A DNA stretch of 64,000 nucleotides from Labia minor (taxonomy: Eukaryota > Arthropoda > Insecta > Dermaptera > Spongiphoridae). Where the stretch lies: positions 49,696,296 through 49,760,295 of the forward strand of contig OY720346.1 of the NCBI GenBank assembly GCA_963082975.1, read 5' to 3'. Below the pieces are notes generated by a model. It made no database searches. It saw only the letters and a program-made list of their open reading frames with translations, and was not told the origin of the DNA. Positions within the stretch are counted from its first letter, which is position 1. Each line of letters opens with the position of its first letter. Of the stretch, positions 39,356 through 49,751 are shown in pieces. The position numbers and the translations under genes were made by a program.

Positions 39356-39984
39356 GTACCTTATATGCGGTTTTCTCCGCCGACATGTTCTTGAGTGATT
39401 GTAACGCTCCTGGCCTAGTAGGAAGTTTCTTCCAGACCATTGTTCACCTGCTTGATGGAGTCGAAATGACACACTTATACAACATAGAGAATTACATAAT
39501 GGGCAAGTATAAGGAAGTGTTCAAGATCCGGATTATCAGAGATGAGATGCGGGCGTACAACAAGGCAATTGACTTCGTGTGCTCCAAAGACGCTAATGAG
39601 CATGGTTATATCAAGCTTCTTTATGACAAGACAGAGGCTGCTTGCCTCAATCGAGGCAATTTCCGCATCTTGCCGATGGCGGCAACAATCCTCGCCCGTT
39701 ACGAGAATTCCTCGATGACAAACTACATGGGCGCTCAAAGTGATGCTACCTATAAGATCTTAGAGGACTGCATCCTGAGATACTTGTCTTCTAGGAACGC
39801 CTTGGCTCCAGTTGACATGATGCATTTTTCGTCTGCTCATTCAACACAGATAGAAAGTGAGGAGATATCAAGGAGCTTCATCATCTCGTGGAGAGAGAAG
39901 GACAGTATCAAGAAATCAGGATCAGGGAACATCGCCTTTCCAAACCCTATGATACAAGCTCAGAACTCTCAGGTCCCCTCTTAG
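39352..39984 (+). CDS. orfB, long form, K188 variant (210 aa)
   Basis: Protein identical to 4746. Confidence 0.6.
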   Translation: MSTLYAVFSADMFLSDCNAPGLVGSFFQTIVHLLDGVEMTHLYNIENYIMGKYKEVFKIRIIRDEMRAYNKAIDFVCSKDANEHGYIKLLYDKTEAACLNRGNFRILPMAATILARYENSSMTNYMGAQSDATYKILEDCILRYLSSRNALAPVDMMHFSSAHSTQIESEEISRSFIISWREKDSIKKSGSGNIAFPNPMIQAQNSQVPS

Positions 39985-40174
39985 GAGATAAGTAAAGTAG
40001 TGTTTTTTCAATTTGGGCGTCGGTTTTTAACTAAATTTAGGTACAGGTTTCCTACCTGAGTATTTGTATTTTTAACTTTTAACTTAGAATTAAAAGTAAT
40101 AATTGTTTAATGTAATTATAAGAGCTTTCCTATAATACAAATAGATAGTGAACACTTTGAACATTTCTGGCTCT

Positions 40175-40507
40175 ATGAGCAAGTTCTCTGCTGCTCTTGC
40201 TGAGATCCAGTATAATATCGTCTTCCAAGACCTGACAAACGAGGAGACAGCTCTGCTCTTCCACTCTGAGCACTCAAGAAAATTCTGGGCGACCATGGCG
40301 AGCAAGGATGAGGAGGACACATTGTTTACGATGAGGGAGCAGCAATTGGTAGGCTTAGGAGTTTACTTCTTAATGATCGGGAAGAATTTACAAGCACAGG
40401 GTTACTCAGGGTGGATCAATAATAGACTGAGAACCTTTGCAGGAACCGCAGGTGTCTCTCAGAGATCAGTGTGGACTGAGAGGTCCTTCGCCACACAGAC
40501 AACATGA
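40175..40507 (+). CDS. orfA, complete (110 aa), L27/T49 variant
   Basis: Protein identical to 5569. Confidence 0.55.
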   Translation: MSKFSAALAEIQYNIVFQDLTNEETALLFHSEHSRKFWATMASKDEEDTLFTMREQQLVGLGVYFLMIGKNLQAQGYSGWINNRLRTFAGTAGVSQRSVWTERSFATQTT

Positions 40508-41076
40508 GTACCTTATATGCGGTTTTCTCCGCCGACATGTTCTTGAGTGATTGTAACGCTCCTGGCCTAGTAGGAAGTTTCTTGCAGACCATTGTTCACC
40601 TGCTTGATGGAGTCGAAATGACACACTTATACAACATAGAGAATTACATAATGGGTAAGTATAAGGAAGTGTTCAAGATCCGGATTATCAGAGATGAGAT
40701 GCGGGCGTACAACAAGGCAATTGACTTCGTGTGCTCCAAAGACGCTAATGAGCATGGTTATATCAAGCTTCTTTATAACAAGACAGAGGCTGCTTGCCTC
40801 AATCGAGGCAATTTCCGCATCTTGCCGATGGCGGCAACAATCCTCGCCCGTTACGAGAATTCCTCGATGACAAACTACATGGGCGCTCAAAGTGATGCTA
40901 CCTATAAGATCTTAGAGGACTGCATCCTGAGATACTTGTCTTCTAGGAACGCCTTGGCTCCAGTTGACATGATGCATTCTTCGTCTGCTCATTCAACACA
41001 GATAGAAAGTGAGGAGATATCAAGGAGCTTCATCATCTGGCGAGCAAGGATGAGGAGGACTCATTCTTCACGATGA
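40504..41076 (+). CDS. orfB, short form (190 aa)
   Basis: Protein identical to 5898. Confidence 0.55.
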   Translation: MSTLYAVFSADMFLSDCNAPGLVGSFLQTIVHLLDGVEMTHLYNIENYIMGKYKEVFKIRIIRDEMRAYNKAIDFVCSKDANEHGYIKLLYNKTEAACLNRGNFRILPMAATILARYENSSMTNYMGAQSDATYKILEDCILRYLSSRNALAPVDMMHSSSAHSTQIESEEISRSFIIWRARMRRTHSSR

Positions 41077-41249
41077 GGGAGCAGCAATTGGTAGGCTTAG
41101 GAGTTTACTTCTTAATGACCGGGAAGAATTTACAAGCACAGGGTTACTCAGGGTGGATCAATAATAGACTGAGAACATTTGCAGGAACCGCAGGTGTCAT
41201 TCAGAGATCAGTGTGGGCTGAGAGGTCCTTCGCCCACAGACAGCAATGA
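41073..41249 (+). pseudogene. orfA tail fragment (58 codons)
   Basis: S-type remnant with T68 and an HRQQ end. Confidence 0.45.
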
Positions 41250-41845
41250 GTACCTTATATGCGGTTTTCTCCGCCAACTTCCATCTGCGGCGGAGTGTAT
41301 TCGAAATGTTCTTGAGTGATTGTAACGCTCCTGGCCTAGTAGGAAGTTTCTTCCAGACCATTGTTCACCTGCTTGATGGAGTCGAAATGACACACTTATA
41401 CAACATAGAGAATTACATAATGGGCAAGTATAAGGAAGTGTTCAAGATCCGGATTATCAGAGATGAGATGCGGGCGTACAACAAGGCAATTGACTTCGTG
41501 TGCTCCAAAGACGCTAATGAGCATGGTTATATCAAGCTTCTTTATGACAAGACAGAGGCTGCTTGCCTCAATCGAGGCAATTTCCGCATCTTGCCGATGG
41601 CGGCAACAATCCTCGCCCGTTACGAGAATTCCTCGATGACAAACTACATGGGCGCTCAAAGTGATGCTACCTATAAGATCTTAGAGGACTGCATCCTGAG
41701 ATACTTGTCTTCTAGGAACGCCTTGGCTCCAGTTGACATGATGCATTCTTCGTCTGCTCATTCAACACAGATAGAAAGTGAGGAGATATCAAGGAGCTTC
41801 ATCATCTGGCGAGCAAGGATGAGGAGGACTCATTCTTCACGATGA
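41246..41845 (+). CDS. orfB, short form with 9 extra residues (199 aa)
   Basis: Protein identical to 487, 6640 and 33171. Confidence 0.55.
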   Translation: MSTLYAVFSANFHLRRSVFEMFLSDCNAPGLVGSFFQTIVHLLDGVEMTHLYNIENYIMGKYKEVFKIRIIRDEMRAYNKAIDFVCSKDANEHGYIKLLYDKTEAACLNRGNFRILPMAATILARYENSSMTNYMGAQSDATYKILEDCILRYLSSRNALAPVDMMHSSSAHSTQIESEEISRSFIIWRARMRRTHSSR

Positions 41846-42675
41846 GGGAGCAGCAATTGGTAGGCTTAGGAGTTTACTTCTTAATGATCGGGAAGAATTT
41901 ACAAGCACAGGGTTACTCAGGGTGGATCAATAATAGACTGAGAACATTTGCAGGTACCGCAGGTGTCATTCAGAGATCAGTGTGGGCTGAGAGGTCCTTC
42001 GCCACACAGACAACAATGAGTACCTTATATGCGGTTTTCTCCGCCAACTTCCATCTGCGGCGGAGTGTATTCGAAATGTTCTTGAGTGATTGTAACGCTC
42101 CTGGCCTAGTAGGAAGTTTCTTCCAGACCATTGTTCACCTGCTTGATGGAGTCGAAATGACACACTTATACAACATAGAGAATTACATAATGGGTAAGTA
42201 TAAGGAAGTGTTCAAGATCCGGATTATCAGAGATGAGATGCGGGCGTACAACAAGGCAATTGACTTCGTGTGCTCCAAAGACGCTAATGAGCATGGTTAT
42301 ATCAAGATTCTTTATGACAAGACAGAGACTGCTTGCCTCAATCGAGGCAATTTCCGCATCTTGCCGATGGCGGCAACAATCCTCGCCTGTTACGAGAATT
42401 CCTCGATGACAAACTAGATGGGCGCTCAAAGTGATGCTACCTATAAGATCTAAGAGGACTGCATCCTGAGATACTTGTCTTCTAGGAACGCCTTGGCTCC
42501 AGTTGACATGATGCATTTTTCGTCTGCTCATTCAACACAGATAGAAAGTAAGGAGATATCAAGGAGCTTCATCATCTCGTGGAGAGAGAAGGAAAGTATC
42601 AAGGAATCAGGATCAGGGAACATCGCCTTTCCAAACCCTATGATACAAGCTCAGAACTCTCAGGTCCCCTCTTAG
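41842..42675 (+). pseudogene. orfA tail read in frame into a broken orfB
   Basis: Third occurrence of the broken copy, with the same disruptions and the same following orfA allele. Confidence 0.7.
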
Positions 42676-42865
42676 GATTTAAGTAAAGTAATGTTTTTTC
42701 AATTTGGGTGTCGGTTTTTAACTAAATTTAGGTACAGGTTTCCTACCTGAGTATTTGTATTTTTAACTTTTAACTTAGAATTAAAAGTAATAATTGTTTA
42801 ATGTATTTATAAGAGCTTTCCTATAATACAAATAGATAGTGAACACTTTGAACATTTCTGGCTCT

Positions 42866-43198
42866 ATGAGCAAGTTCTCTGCTGCTCTTGCTGAGATCCA
42901 GTATAATATCGTCTTCCAAGACCTGACAAACGAGGAGACAGCTCAGCTCTTCCACTCTGAGCACTCAAGAAAATTCTGGGCGACCATGGCGAGCAAGGAT
43001 GAGGAGGACTCATTCTTCACGATGAGGGAGCAGCAATTGGTAGGCTTAGGAGTTTATTTCTTAATGATCGGGAAGAATTTACAAGCACAGGGTTACTCAG
43101 GGTGGATCAATAATAGACGGAGAACCTTTACACGAACCGCAGGTGTCTCTCAGAGATCAGTGTGGACTGAGAGGTCCTTCGCCACACAGACAACATGA
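42866..43198 (+). CDS. orfA, complete (110 aa), F50/G60/R85 variant
   Basis: Protein identical to 8260. Confidence 0.55.
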   Translation: MSKFSAALAEIQYNIVFQDLTNEETAQLFHSEHSRKFWATMASKDEEDSFFTMREQQLVGLGVYFLMIGKNLQAQGYSGWINNRRRTFTRTAGVSQRSVWTERSFATQTT

Positions 43199-43767
43199 GT
43201 ACCTTATATGCGGTTTTTTCCGCCGACATGTTCTTGAGTGATTGTAACGCTCCTGGCCTAGTAGGAAGTTTCTTGCAGACCATTGTTCACCTGCTTGATG
43301 GAGTCGAAATGACACACTTATACAACATAGAGAATTACATAATGGGTAAGTATAAGGAAGTGTTCAAGATCCGGATTATCAGAGATGAGATGCGGGCGTA
43401 CAACAAGGCAATTGACTTCGTGTGCTCCAAAGACGCTAATGAGCATGGTTATATCAAGCTTCTTTATAACAAGACAGAGGCTGCTTGCCTCAATCGAGGC
43501 AATTTCCGCATCTTGCCGATGGCGGCAACAATCCTCGCCCGTTACGAGAATTCCTCGATGACAAACTACATGGGCGCTCAAAGTGATGCTACCTATAAGA
43601 TCTTAGAGGACTGCATCCTGAGATACTTGTCTTCTAGGAACGCCTTGGCTCCAGTTGACATGATGCATTCTTCGTCTGCTCATTCAACACAGATAGAAAG
43701 TGAGGAGATATCAAGGAGCTTCATCATCTGGCGAGCAAGGATGAGGAGGACTCATTCTTCACGATGA
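43195..43767 (+). CDS. orfB, short form with a private silent change (190 aa)
   Basis: Protein as 5898. The eighth and ninth codons read TTTTCC rather than TTCTCC, silent and private to this copy. Confidence 0.55.
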   Translation: MSTLYAVFSADMFLSDCNAPGLVGSFLQTIVHLLDGVEMTHLYNIENYIMGKYKEVFKIRIIRDEMRAYNKAIDFVCSKDANEHGYIKLLYNKTEAACLNRGNFRILPMAATILARYENSSMTNYMGAQSDATYKILEDCILRYLSSRNALAPVDMMHSSSAHSTQIESEEISRSFIIWRARMRRTHSSR

Positions 43768-43940
43768 GGGAGCAGCAATTGGTAGGCTTAGGAGTTTACT
43801 TCTTAATGACCGGGAAGAATTTACAAGCACAGGGTTACTCAGGGTGGATCAATAATAGACTGAGAACATTTGCAGGAACCGCAGGTGTCATTCAGAGATC
43901 AGTGTGGGCTGAGAGGTCCTTCGCCCACAGACAGCAATGA
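43764..43940 (+). pseudogene. orfA tail fragment (58 codons)
   Basis: S-type remnant with T68 and an HRQQ end. Confidence 0.45.
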
Positions 43941-44569
43941 GTACCTTATATGCGGTTTTCTCCGCCGACATGTTCTTGAGTGATTGTAACGCTCCTGGCC
44001 TAGTAGGAAGTTTCTTCCAGACCATTGTTCACCTGCTTGATGGAGTCGAAATGACACACTTATACAACATAGAGAATTACATAATGGGCAAGTATAAGGA
44101 AGTGTTCAAGATCCGGATTATCAGAGATGAGATGCGGGCGTACAACAAGGCAATTGACTTCGTGTGCTCCAAAGACGCTAATGAGCATGGTTATATCAAG
44201 CTTCTTTATGACAAGACAGAGGCTGCTTGCCTCAATCGAGGCAATTTCCGCATCTTGCCGATGGCGGCAACAATCCTCGCCCGTTACGAGAATTCCTCGA
44301 TGACAAACTACATGGGCGCTCAAAGTGATGCTACCTATAAGATCTTAGAGGACTGCATCCTGAGATACTTGTCTTCTAGGAACGCCTTGGCTCCAGTTGA
44401 CATGATGCATTTTTCGTCTGCTCATTCAACACAGATAGAAAGTGAGGAGATATCAAGGAGCTTCATCATCTCGTGGAGAGAGAAGGACAGTATCAAGGAA
44501 TCAGGATCAGGGAACATCGCCTTTCCAAACCCTATGATACAAGCTCAGAACTCTCAGGTCCCCTCTTAG
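43937..44569 (+). CDS. orfB, long form, consensus (210 aa)
   Basis: Corresponds to 9331 at an offset of 34,606 bp. Confidence 0.6.
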   Translation: MSTLYAVFSADMFLSDCNAPGLVGSFFQTIVHLLDGVEMTHLYNIENYIMGKYKEVFKIRIIRDEMRAYNKAIDFVCSKDANEHGYIKLLYDKTEAACLNRGNFRILPMAATILARYENSSMTNYMGAQSDATYKILEDCILRYLSSRNALAPVDMMHFSSAHSTQIESEEISRSFIISWREKDSIKESGSGNIAFPNPMIQAQNSQVPS

Positions 44570-44759
44570 GAGATAAGTAAAGTAGTGTTTTTTTAATTTG
44601 GGCGTCGGTTTTTAACTAAATTTAGGTACAGGTTTCCTACCTGAGTATTTGTATTTTTAACTTTTAACTTAGAATTAAAAGTAATAATTGTTTAATGTAA
44701 TTATAAGAGCTTTCCTATAATACAAATAGATAGTGAACACTTTGAACATTTCTGGCTCT

Positions 44760-44936
44760 ATGAGCAAGTTCTCTGCTGCTCTTGCTGAGATCCAGTATAA
44801 TATCGTCTTCCAAGACCTGACAAACGAGGAGACAGCTCAGCTCTTCCACTCTGAGCACTCAATAGAAAGTGAGGAGATATCAAGGAGCTTCATCATCTGG
44901 CGAGCAAGGATGAGGAGGACTCATTCTTCACGATGA
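44760..44936 (+). CDS. orfA, chimeric (58 aa)
   Basis: RARMRR variant. Tail frame 44933-45109. Confidence 0.45.
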   Translation: MSKFSAALAEIQYNIVFQDLTNEETAQLFHSEHSIESEEISRSFIIWRARMRRTHSSR

Positions 44937-45105
44937 GGGAGCAGCAATTGGTAGGCTTAGGAGTTTACTTCTTAATGATCGGGAAGAATTTACAAGCACA
45001 GGGTTACTCAGGGTGGATCAATAATAGACGGAGAACCTTTACACGAACCGCAGGTGTCTCTCAGAGATCAGTGTGGACTGAGAGGTCATTCGCCACACAG
45101 ACAAC

Positions 45106-45738
45106 ATGAGTACCTTATATGCGGTTTTCTCCGCCGACATGTTCTTGAGTGATTGTAACGCTCCTGGCCTAGTAGGAAGTTTCTTCCAGACCATTGTTCA
45201 CCTGCTTGATGGAGTCGAAATGACACACTTATACAACATAGAGAATTACATAATGGGCAAGTATAAGGAAGTGTTCAAGATCCGGATTATCAGAGATGAG
45301 ATGCGGGCGTACAACAAGGCAATTGACTTCGTGTGCTCCAAAGACGCTAATGAGCATGGTTATATCAAGCTTCTTTATGACAAGACAGAGGCTGCTTGCC
45401 TCAATCGAGGCAATTTCCGCATCTTGCCGATGGCGGCAACAATCCTCGCCCGTTACGAGAATTCCTCGATGACAAACTACATGGGCGCTCAAAGTGATGC
45501 TACCTATAAGATCTTAGAGGACTGCATCCTGAGATACTTGTCTTCTAGGAACGCCTTGGCTCCAGTTGACATGATGCATTTTTCGTCTGCTCATTCAACA
45601 CAGATAGAAAGTGAGGAGATATCAAGGAGCTTCATCATCTCGTGGAGAGAGAAGGACAGTATCAAGGAATCAGGATCAGGGAACATCGCCTTTCCAAACC
45701 CTATGATACAAGCTCAGAACTCTCAGGTCCCCTCTTAG
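45106..45738 (+). CDS. orfB, long form, consensus (210 aa)
   Basis: Corresponds to 10500. First unit after the end of block 2. Confidence 0.6.
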   Translation: MSTLYAVFSADMFLSDCNAPGLVGSFFQTIVHLLDGVEMTHLYNIENYIMGKYKEVFKIRIIRDEMRAYNKAIDFVCSKDANEHGYIKLLYDKTEAACLNRGNFRILPMAATILARYENSSMTNYMGAQSDATYKILEDCILRYLSSRNALAPVDMMHFSSAHSTQIESEEISRSFIISWREKDSIKESGSGNIAFPNPMIQAQNSQVPS

Positions 45739-45928
45739 GAGATAAGTAAAGTAGTGTTTTTTTAATTTGGGCGTCGGTTTTTAACTAAATTTAGGTACAG
45801 GTTTCCTACCTGAGTATTTGTATTTTTAACTTTTAACTTAGAATTAAAAGTAATAATTGTTTAATGTAATTATAAGAGCTTTCCTATAATACAAATAGAT
45901 AGTGAACACTTTGAACATTTCTGGCTCT

Positions 45929-46105
45929 ATGAGCAAGTTCTCTGCTGCTCTTGCTGAGATCCAGTATAATATCGTCTTCCAAGACCTGACAAACGAGGAG
46001 ACAGCTCAGCTCTTCCACTCTGAGCACTCAATAGAAAGTGAGGAGATATCAAGGAGCTTCATCATCTGGCGAGCAAGGATGAGGAGGACTCATTCTTCAC
46101 GATGA
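45929..46105 (+). CDS. orfA, chimeric (58 aa)
   Basis: RARMRR variant. Tail frame 46102-46278. Confidence 0.45.
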   Translation: MSKFSAALAEIQYNIVFQDLTNEETAQLFHSEHSIESEEISRSFIIWRARMRRTHSSR

Positions 46106-46274
46106 GGGAGCAGCAATTGGTAGGCTTAGGAGTTTACTTCTTAATGATCGGGAAGAATTTACAAGCACAGGGTTACTCAGGGTGGATCAATAATAGACGG
46201 AGAACCTTTACACGAACCGCAGGTGTCTCTCAGAGATCAGTGTGGACTGAGAGGTCATTCGCCACACAGACAAC

Positions 46275-46907
46275 ATGAGTACCTTATATGCGGTTTTCTC
46301 CGCCGACATGTTCTTGAGTGATTGTAACGCTCCTGGCCTAGTAGGAAGTTTCTTCCAGACCATTGTTCACCTGCTTGATGGAGTCGAAATGACACACTTA
46401 TACAACATAGAGAATTACATAATGGGCAAGTATAAGGAAGTGTTCAAGATCCGGATTATCAGAGATGAGATGCGGGCGTACAACAAGGCAATTGACTTCG
46501 TGTGCTCCAAAGACGCTAATGAGCATGGTTATATCAAGCTTCTTTATGACAAGACAGAGGCTGCTTGCCTCAATCGAGGCAATTTCCGCATCTTGCCGAT
46601 GGCGGCAACAATCCTCGCCCGTTACGAGAATTCCTCGATGACAAACTACATGGGCGCTCAAAGTGATGCTACCTATAAGATCTTAGAGGACTGCATCCTG
46701 AGATACTTGTCTTCTAGGAACGCCTTGGCTCCAGTTGACATGATGCATTTTTCGTCTGCTCATTCAACACAGATAGAAAGTGAGGAGATATCAAGGAGCT
46801 TCATCATCTCGTGGAGAGAGAAGGACAGTATCAAGGAATCAGGATCAGGGAACATCGCCTTTCCAAACCCTATGATACAAGCTCAGAACTCTCAGGTCCC
46901 CTCTTAG
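46275..46907 (+). CDS. orfB, long form, consensus (210 aa)
   Basis: Corresponds to 11669. Confidence 0.6.
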   Translation: MSTLYAVFSADMFLSDCNAPGLVGSFFQTIVHLLDGVEMTHLYNIENYIMGKYKEVFKIRIIRDEMRAYNKAIDFVCSKDANEHGYIKLLYDKTEAACLNRGNFRILPMAATILARYENSSMTNYMGAQSDATYKILEDCILRYLSSRNALAPVDMMHFSSAHSTQIESEEISRSFIISWREKDSIKESGSGNIAFPNPMIQAQNSQVPS

Positions 46908-47097
46908 GAGATAAGTAAAGTAGTGTTTTTTTAATTTGGGCGTCGGTTTTTAACTAAATTTAGGTACAGGTTTCCTACCTGAGTATTTGTATTTTTAACT
47001 TTTAACTTAGAATTAAAAGTAATAATTGTTTAATGTAATTATAAGAGCTTTCCTATAATACAAATAGATAGTGAACACTTTGAACATTTCTGGCTCT

Positions 47098-47274
47098 ATG
47101 AGCAAGTTCTCTGCTGCTCTTGCTGAGATCCAGTATAATATCGTCTTCCAAGACCTGACAAACGAGGAGACAGCTCAGCTCTTCCACTCTGAGCACTCAA
47201 TAGAAAGTGAGGAGATATCAAGGAGCTTCATCATCTGGCGAGCAAGGATGAGGAGGACTCATTCTTCACGATGA
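47098..47274 (+). CDS. orfA, chimeric (58 aa)
   Basis: RARMRR variant. Tail frame 47271-47447. Confidence 0.45.
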   Translation: MSKFSAALAEIQYNIVFQDLTNEETAQLFHSEHSIESEEISRSFIIWRARMRRTHSSR

Positions 47275-47443
47275 GGGAGCAGCAATTGGTAGGCTTAGGA
47301 GTTTACTTCTTAATGATCGGGAAGAATTTACAAGCACAGGGTTACTCAGGGTGGATCAATAATAGACGGAGAACCTTTACACGAACCGCAGGTGTCTCTC
47401 AGAGATCAGTGTGGACTGAGAGGTCATTCGCCACACAGACAAC

Positions 47444-48076
47444 ATGAGTACCTTATATGCGGTTTTCTCCGCCGACATGTTCTTGAGTGATTGTAACGCT
47501 CCTGGCCTAGTAGGAAGTTTCTTCCAGACCATTGTTCACCTGCTTGATGGAGTCGAAATGACACACTTATACAACATAGAGAATTACATAATGGGCAAGT
47601 ATAAGGAAGTGTTCAAGATCCGGATTATCAGAGATGAGATGCGGGCGTACAACAAGGCAATTGACTTCGTGTGCTCCAAAGACGCTAATGAGCATGGTAA
47701 TATCAAGCTTCTTTATGACAAGACAGAGGCTGCTTGCCTCAATCGAGGCAATTTCCGCATCTTGCCGATGGCGGCAACAATCCTCGCCCGTTACGAGAAT
47801 TCCTCGATGACAAACTACATGGGCGCTCAAAGTGATGCTACCTATAAGATCTTAGAGGACTGCATCCTGAGATACTTGTCTTCTAGGAACGCCTTGGCTC
47901 CAGTTGACATGATGCATTTTTCGTCTGCTCATTCAACACAGATAGAAAGTGAGGAGATATCAAGGAGCTTCATCATCTCGTGGAGAGAGAAGGACAGTAT
48001 CAAGGAATCAGGATCAGGGAACATCGCATTTCCAAACCCTATGATACAAGCTCAGAACTCTCAGGTCCCCTCTTAG
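47444..48076 (+). CDS. orfB, long form, N86 variant (210 aa)
   Basis: Third and last Y86N copy in the window. Confidence 0.6.
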   Translation: MSTLYAVFSADMFLSDCNAPGLVGSFFQTIVHLLDGVEMTHLYNIENYIMGKYKEVFKIRIIRDEMRAYNKAIDFVCSKDANEHGNIKLLYDKTEAACLNRGNFRILPMAATILARYENSSMTNYMGAQSDATYKILEDCILRYLSSRNALAPVDMMHFSSAHSTQIESEEISRSFIISWREKDSIKESGSGNIAFPNPMIQAQNSQVPS

Positions 48077-48266
48077 GAGATAAGTAAAGTAGTGTTTTTT
48101 CAATTTGGGTGTCGGTTTTTAACTAAATTTAGGTACAGGTTTCCTACCTGAGTATTTGTATTTTTAACTTTTAACTTAGAATTAAAAATAATAATTGTTT
48201 AATGTATTTATAAGAGCTTTCCTATAATACAAATAGATAGTGAACACTTTGAACATTTCTGGCTCT

Positions 48267-48599
48267 ATGAGCAAGTTCTCTGCTGCTCTTGCTGAGATCC
48301 AGTATAATATCGTCTTCCAAGACCTGACAAACGAGGAGACAGCTCAGCTCTTCCACTCTGAGGACTCAAGAAAATTCTGGGCGACCATGGCGAGCAAGGA
48401 TGAGGAGGACTCATTGTTTACGATGAGGGAGCAGCAATTGGTAGACTTAGGAGTTTACTTCTTAATGATCGGGAAGAATTTACAAGCACAGGGTTACTCA
48501 GGGTGGATCAATAATAGACGGAGAACCTTTACACGAACCGCAGGTGTCTCTCAGAGATCAGTGTGGACTGAGAGGTCATTCGCCACACAGACAACATGA
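48267..48599 (+). CDS. orfA, complete (110 aa), D33/D60/K70
   Basis: Protein identical to 14813. The HRQQ-tailed orfA and one long orfB that separate N86 from this allele at 12838-14813 are missing here, a one-unit contraction. Confidence 0.55.
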   Translation: MSKFSAALAEIQYNIVFQDLTNEETAQLFHSEDSRKFWATMASKDEEDSLFTMREQQLVDLGVYFLMIGKNLQAQGYSGWINNRRRTFTRTAGVSQRSVWTERSFATQTT

Positions 48600-49228
48600 G
48601 TACCTTATATGCGGTTTTCTCCGCCGACATGTTCTTGAGTGATTGTAACGCTCCTGGCCTAGTAGGAAGTTTCTTCCAGACCATTGTTCACCTGCTTGAT
48701 GGAGTCGAAATGACACACTTATACAACATAGAGAATTACATAATGGGCAAGTATAAGGAAGTGTTCAAGATCCGGATTATCAGAGATGAGATGCGGGCGT
48801 ACAACAAGGCAATTGACTTCGTGTGCTCCAAAGACGCTAATGAGCATGGTTATATCAAGCTTCTTTATGACAAGACAGAGGCTGCTTGCCTCAATCGAGG
48901 CAATTTCCGCATCTTGCCGATGGCGGCAACAATCCTCGCCCGTTACGAGAATTCCTCGATGACAAACTACATGGGCGCTCAAAGTGATGCTACCTATAAG
49001 ATCTTAGAGGACTGCATCCTGAGATACTTGTCTTCTAGGAACGCCTTGGCTCCAGTTGACATGATGCATTTTTCGTCTGCTCATTCAACACAGATAGAAA
49101 GTGAGGAGATATCAAGGAGCTTCATCATCTCGTGGAGAGAGAAGGACAGTATCAAGAAATCAGGATCAGGGAACATCGCCTTTCCAAACCCTATGATACA
49201 AGCTCAGAACTCTCAGGTCCCCTCTTAG
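48596..49228 (+). CDS. orfB, long form, K188 variant (210 aa)
   Basis: Protein identical to 4746. Confidence 0.6.
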   Translation: MSTLYAVFSADMFLSDCNAPGLVGSFFQTIVHLLDGVEMTHLYNIENYIMGKYKEVFKIRIIRDEMRAYNKAIDFVCSKDANEHGYIKLLYDKTEAACLNRGNFRILPMAATILARYENSSMTNYMGAQSDATYKILEDCILRYLSSRNALAPVDMMHFSSAHSTQIESEEISRSFIISWREKDSIKKSGSGNIAFPNPMIQAQNSQVPS

Positions 49229-49418
49229 GAGATAAGTAAAGTAGTGTTTTTTCAATTTGGGCGTCGGTTTTTAACTAAATTTAGGTACAGGTTTCCTACC
49301 TGAGTATTTGTATTTTTAACTTTTAACTTAGAATTAAAAGTAATAATTGTTTAATGTAATTATAAGAGCTTTCCTATAATACAAATAGATAGTGAACACT
49401 TTGAACATTTCTGGCTCT

Positions 49419-49751
49419 ATGAGCAAGTTCTCTGCTGCTCTTGCTGAGATCCAGTATAATATCGTCTTCCAAGACCTGACAAACGAGGAGACAGCTCAGC
49501 TCTTCCACTCTGAGCACTCAAGAAAATTCTGGGCGACCATGGCGAGCAAGGATGAGGAGGACACATTGTTTACGATGAGGGAGCAGCAATTGGTAGGCTT
49601 AGGAGTTTACTTCTTAATGATCGGGAAGAATTTACAAGCACAGGGTTACTCAGGGTGGATCAATAATAGACTGAGAACCTTTGCAGGAACCGCAGGTGTC
49701 TCTCAGAGATCAGTGTGGACTGAGAGGTCCTTCGCCACACAGACAACATGA
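49419..49751 (+). CDS. orfA, complete (110 aa), Q27/T49 variant
   Basis: As 5569 but with Q27 instead of L27. It is the only such combination, so it is either the parent of the L27 allele or a revertant by conversion. Confidence 0.55.
   Translation: MSKFSAALAEIQYNIVFQDLTNEETAQLFHSEHSRKFWATMASKDEEDTLFTMREQQLVGLGVYFLMIGKNLQAQGYSGWINNRLRTFAGTAGVSQRSVWTERSFATQTT

Larger units (their letters stand above)
37031..45105 (+). repeat. Higher-order block 2, copy b (8,075 bp)
   Basis: Tandem copy of block 2. Correspondence stops at 45106, where a consensus orfB replaces the Q46/E79 type expected from copy a. One private silent change lies near the start of the orfB at 43195. Confidence 0.9.
37827..48239 (+). 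repeat. Dispersed block C, copy b (about 10.4 kb)
   Basis: Second copy of block C, overlapping block 2 copy b. The right limit is at 48240, where a D60 orfA stands in place of the HRQQ-tailed orfA seen at 13661. This is the equivalent of a one-unit jump. Confidence 0.85.
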
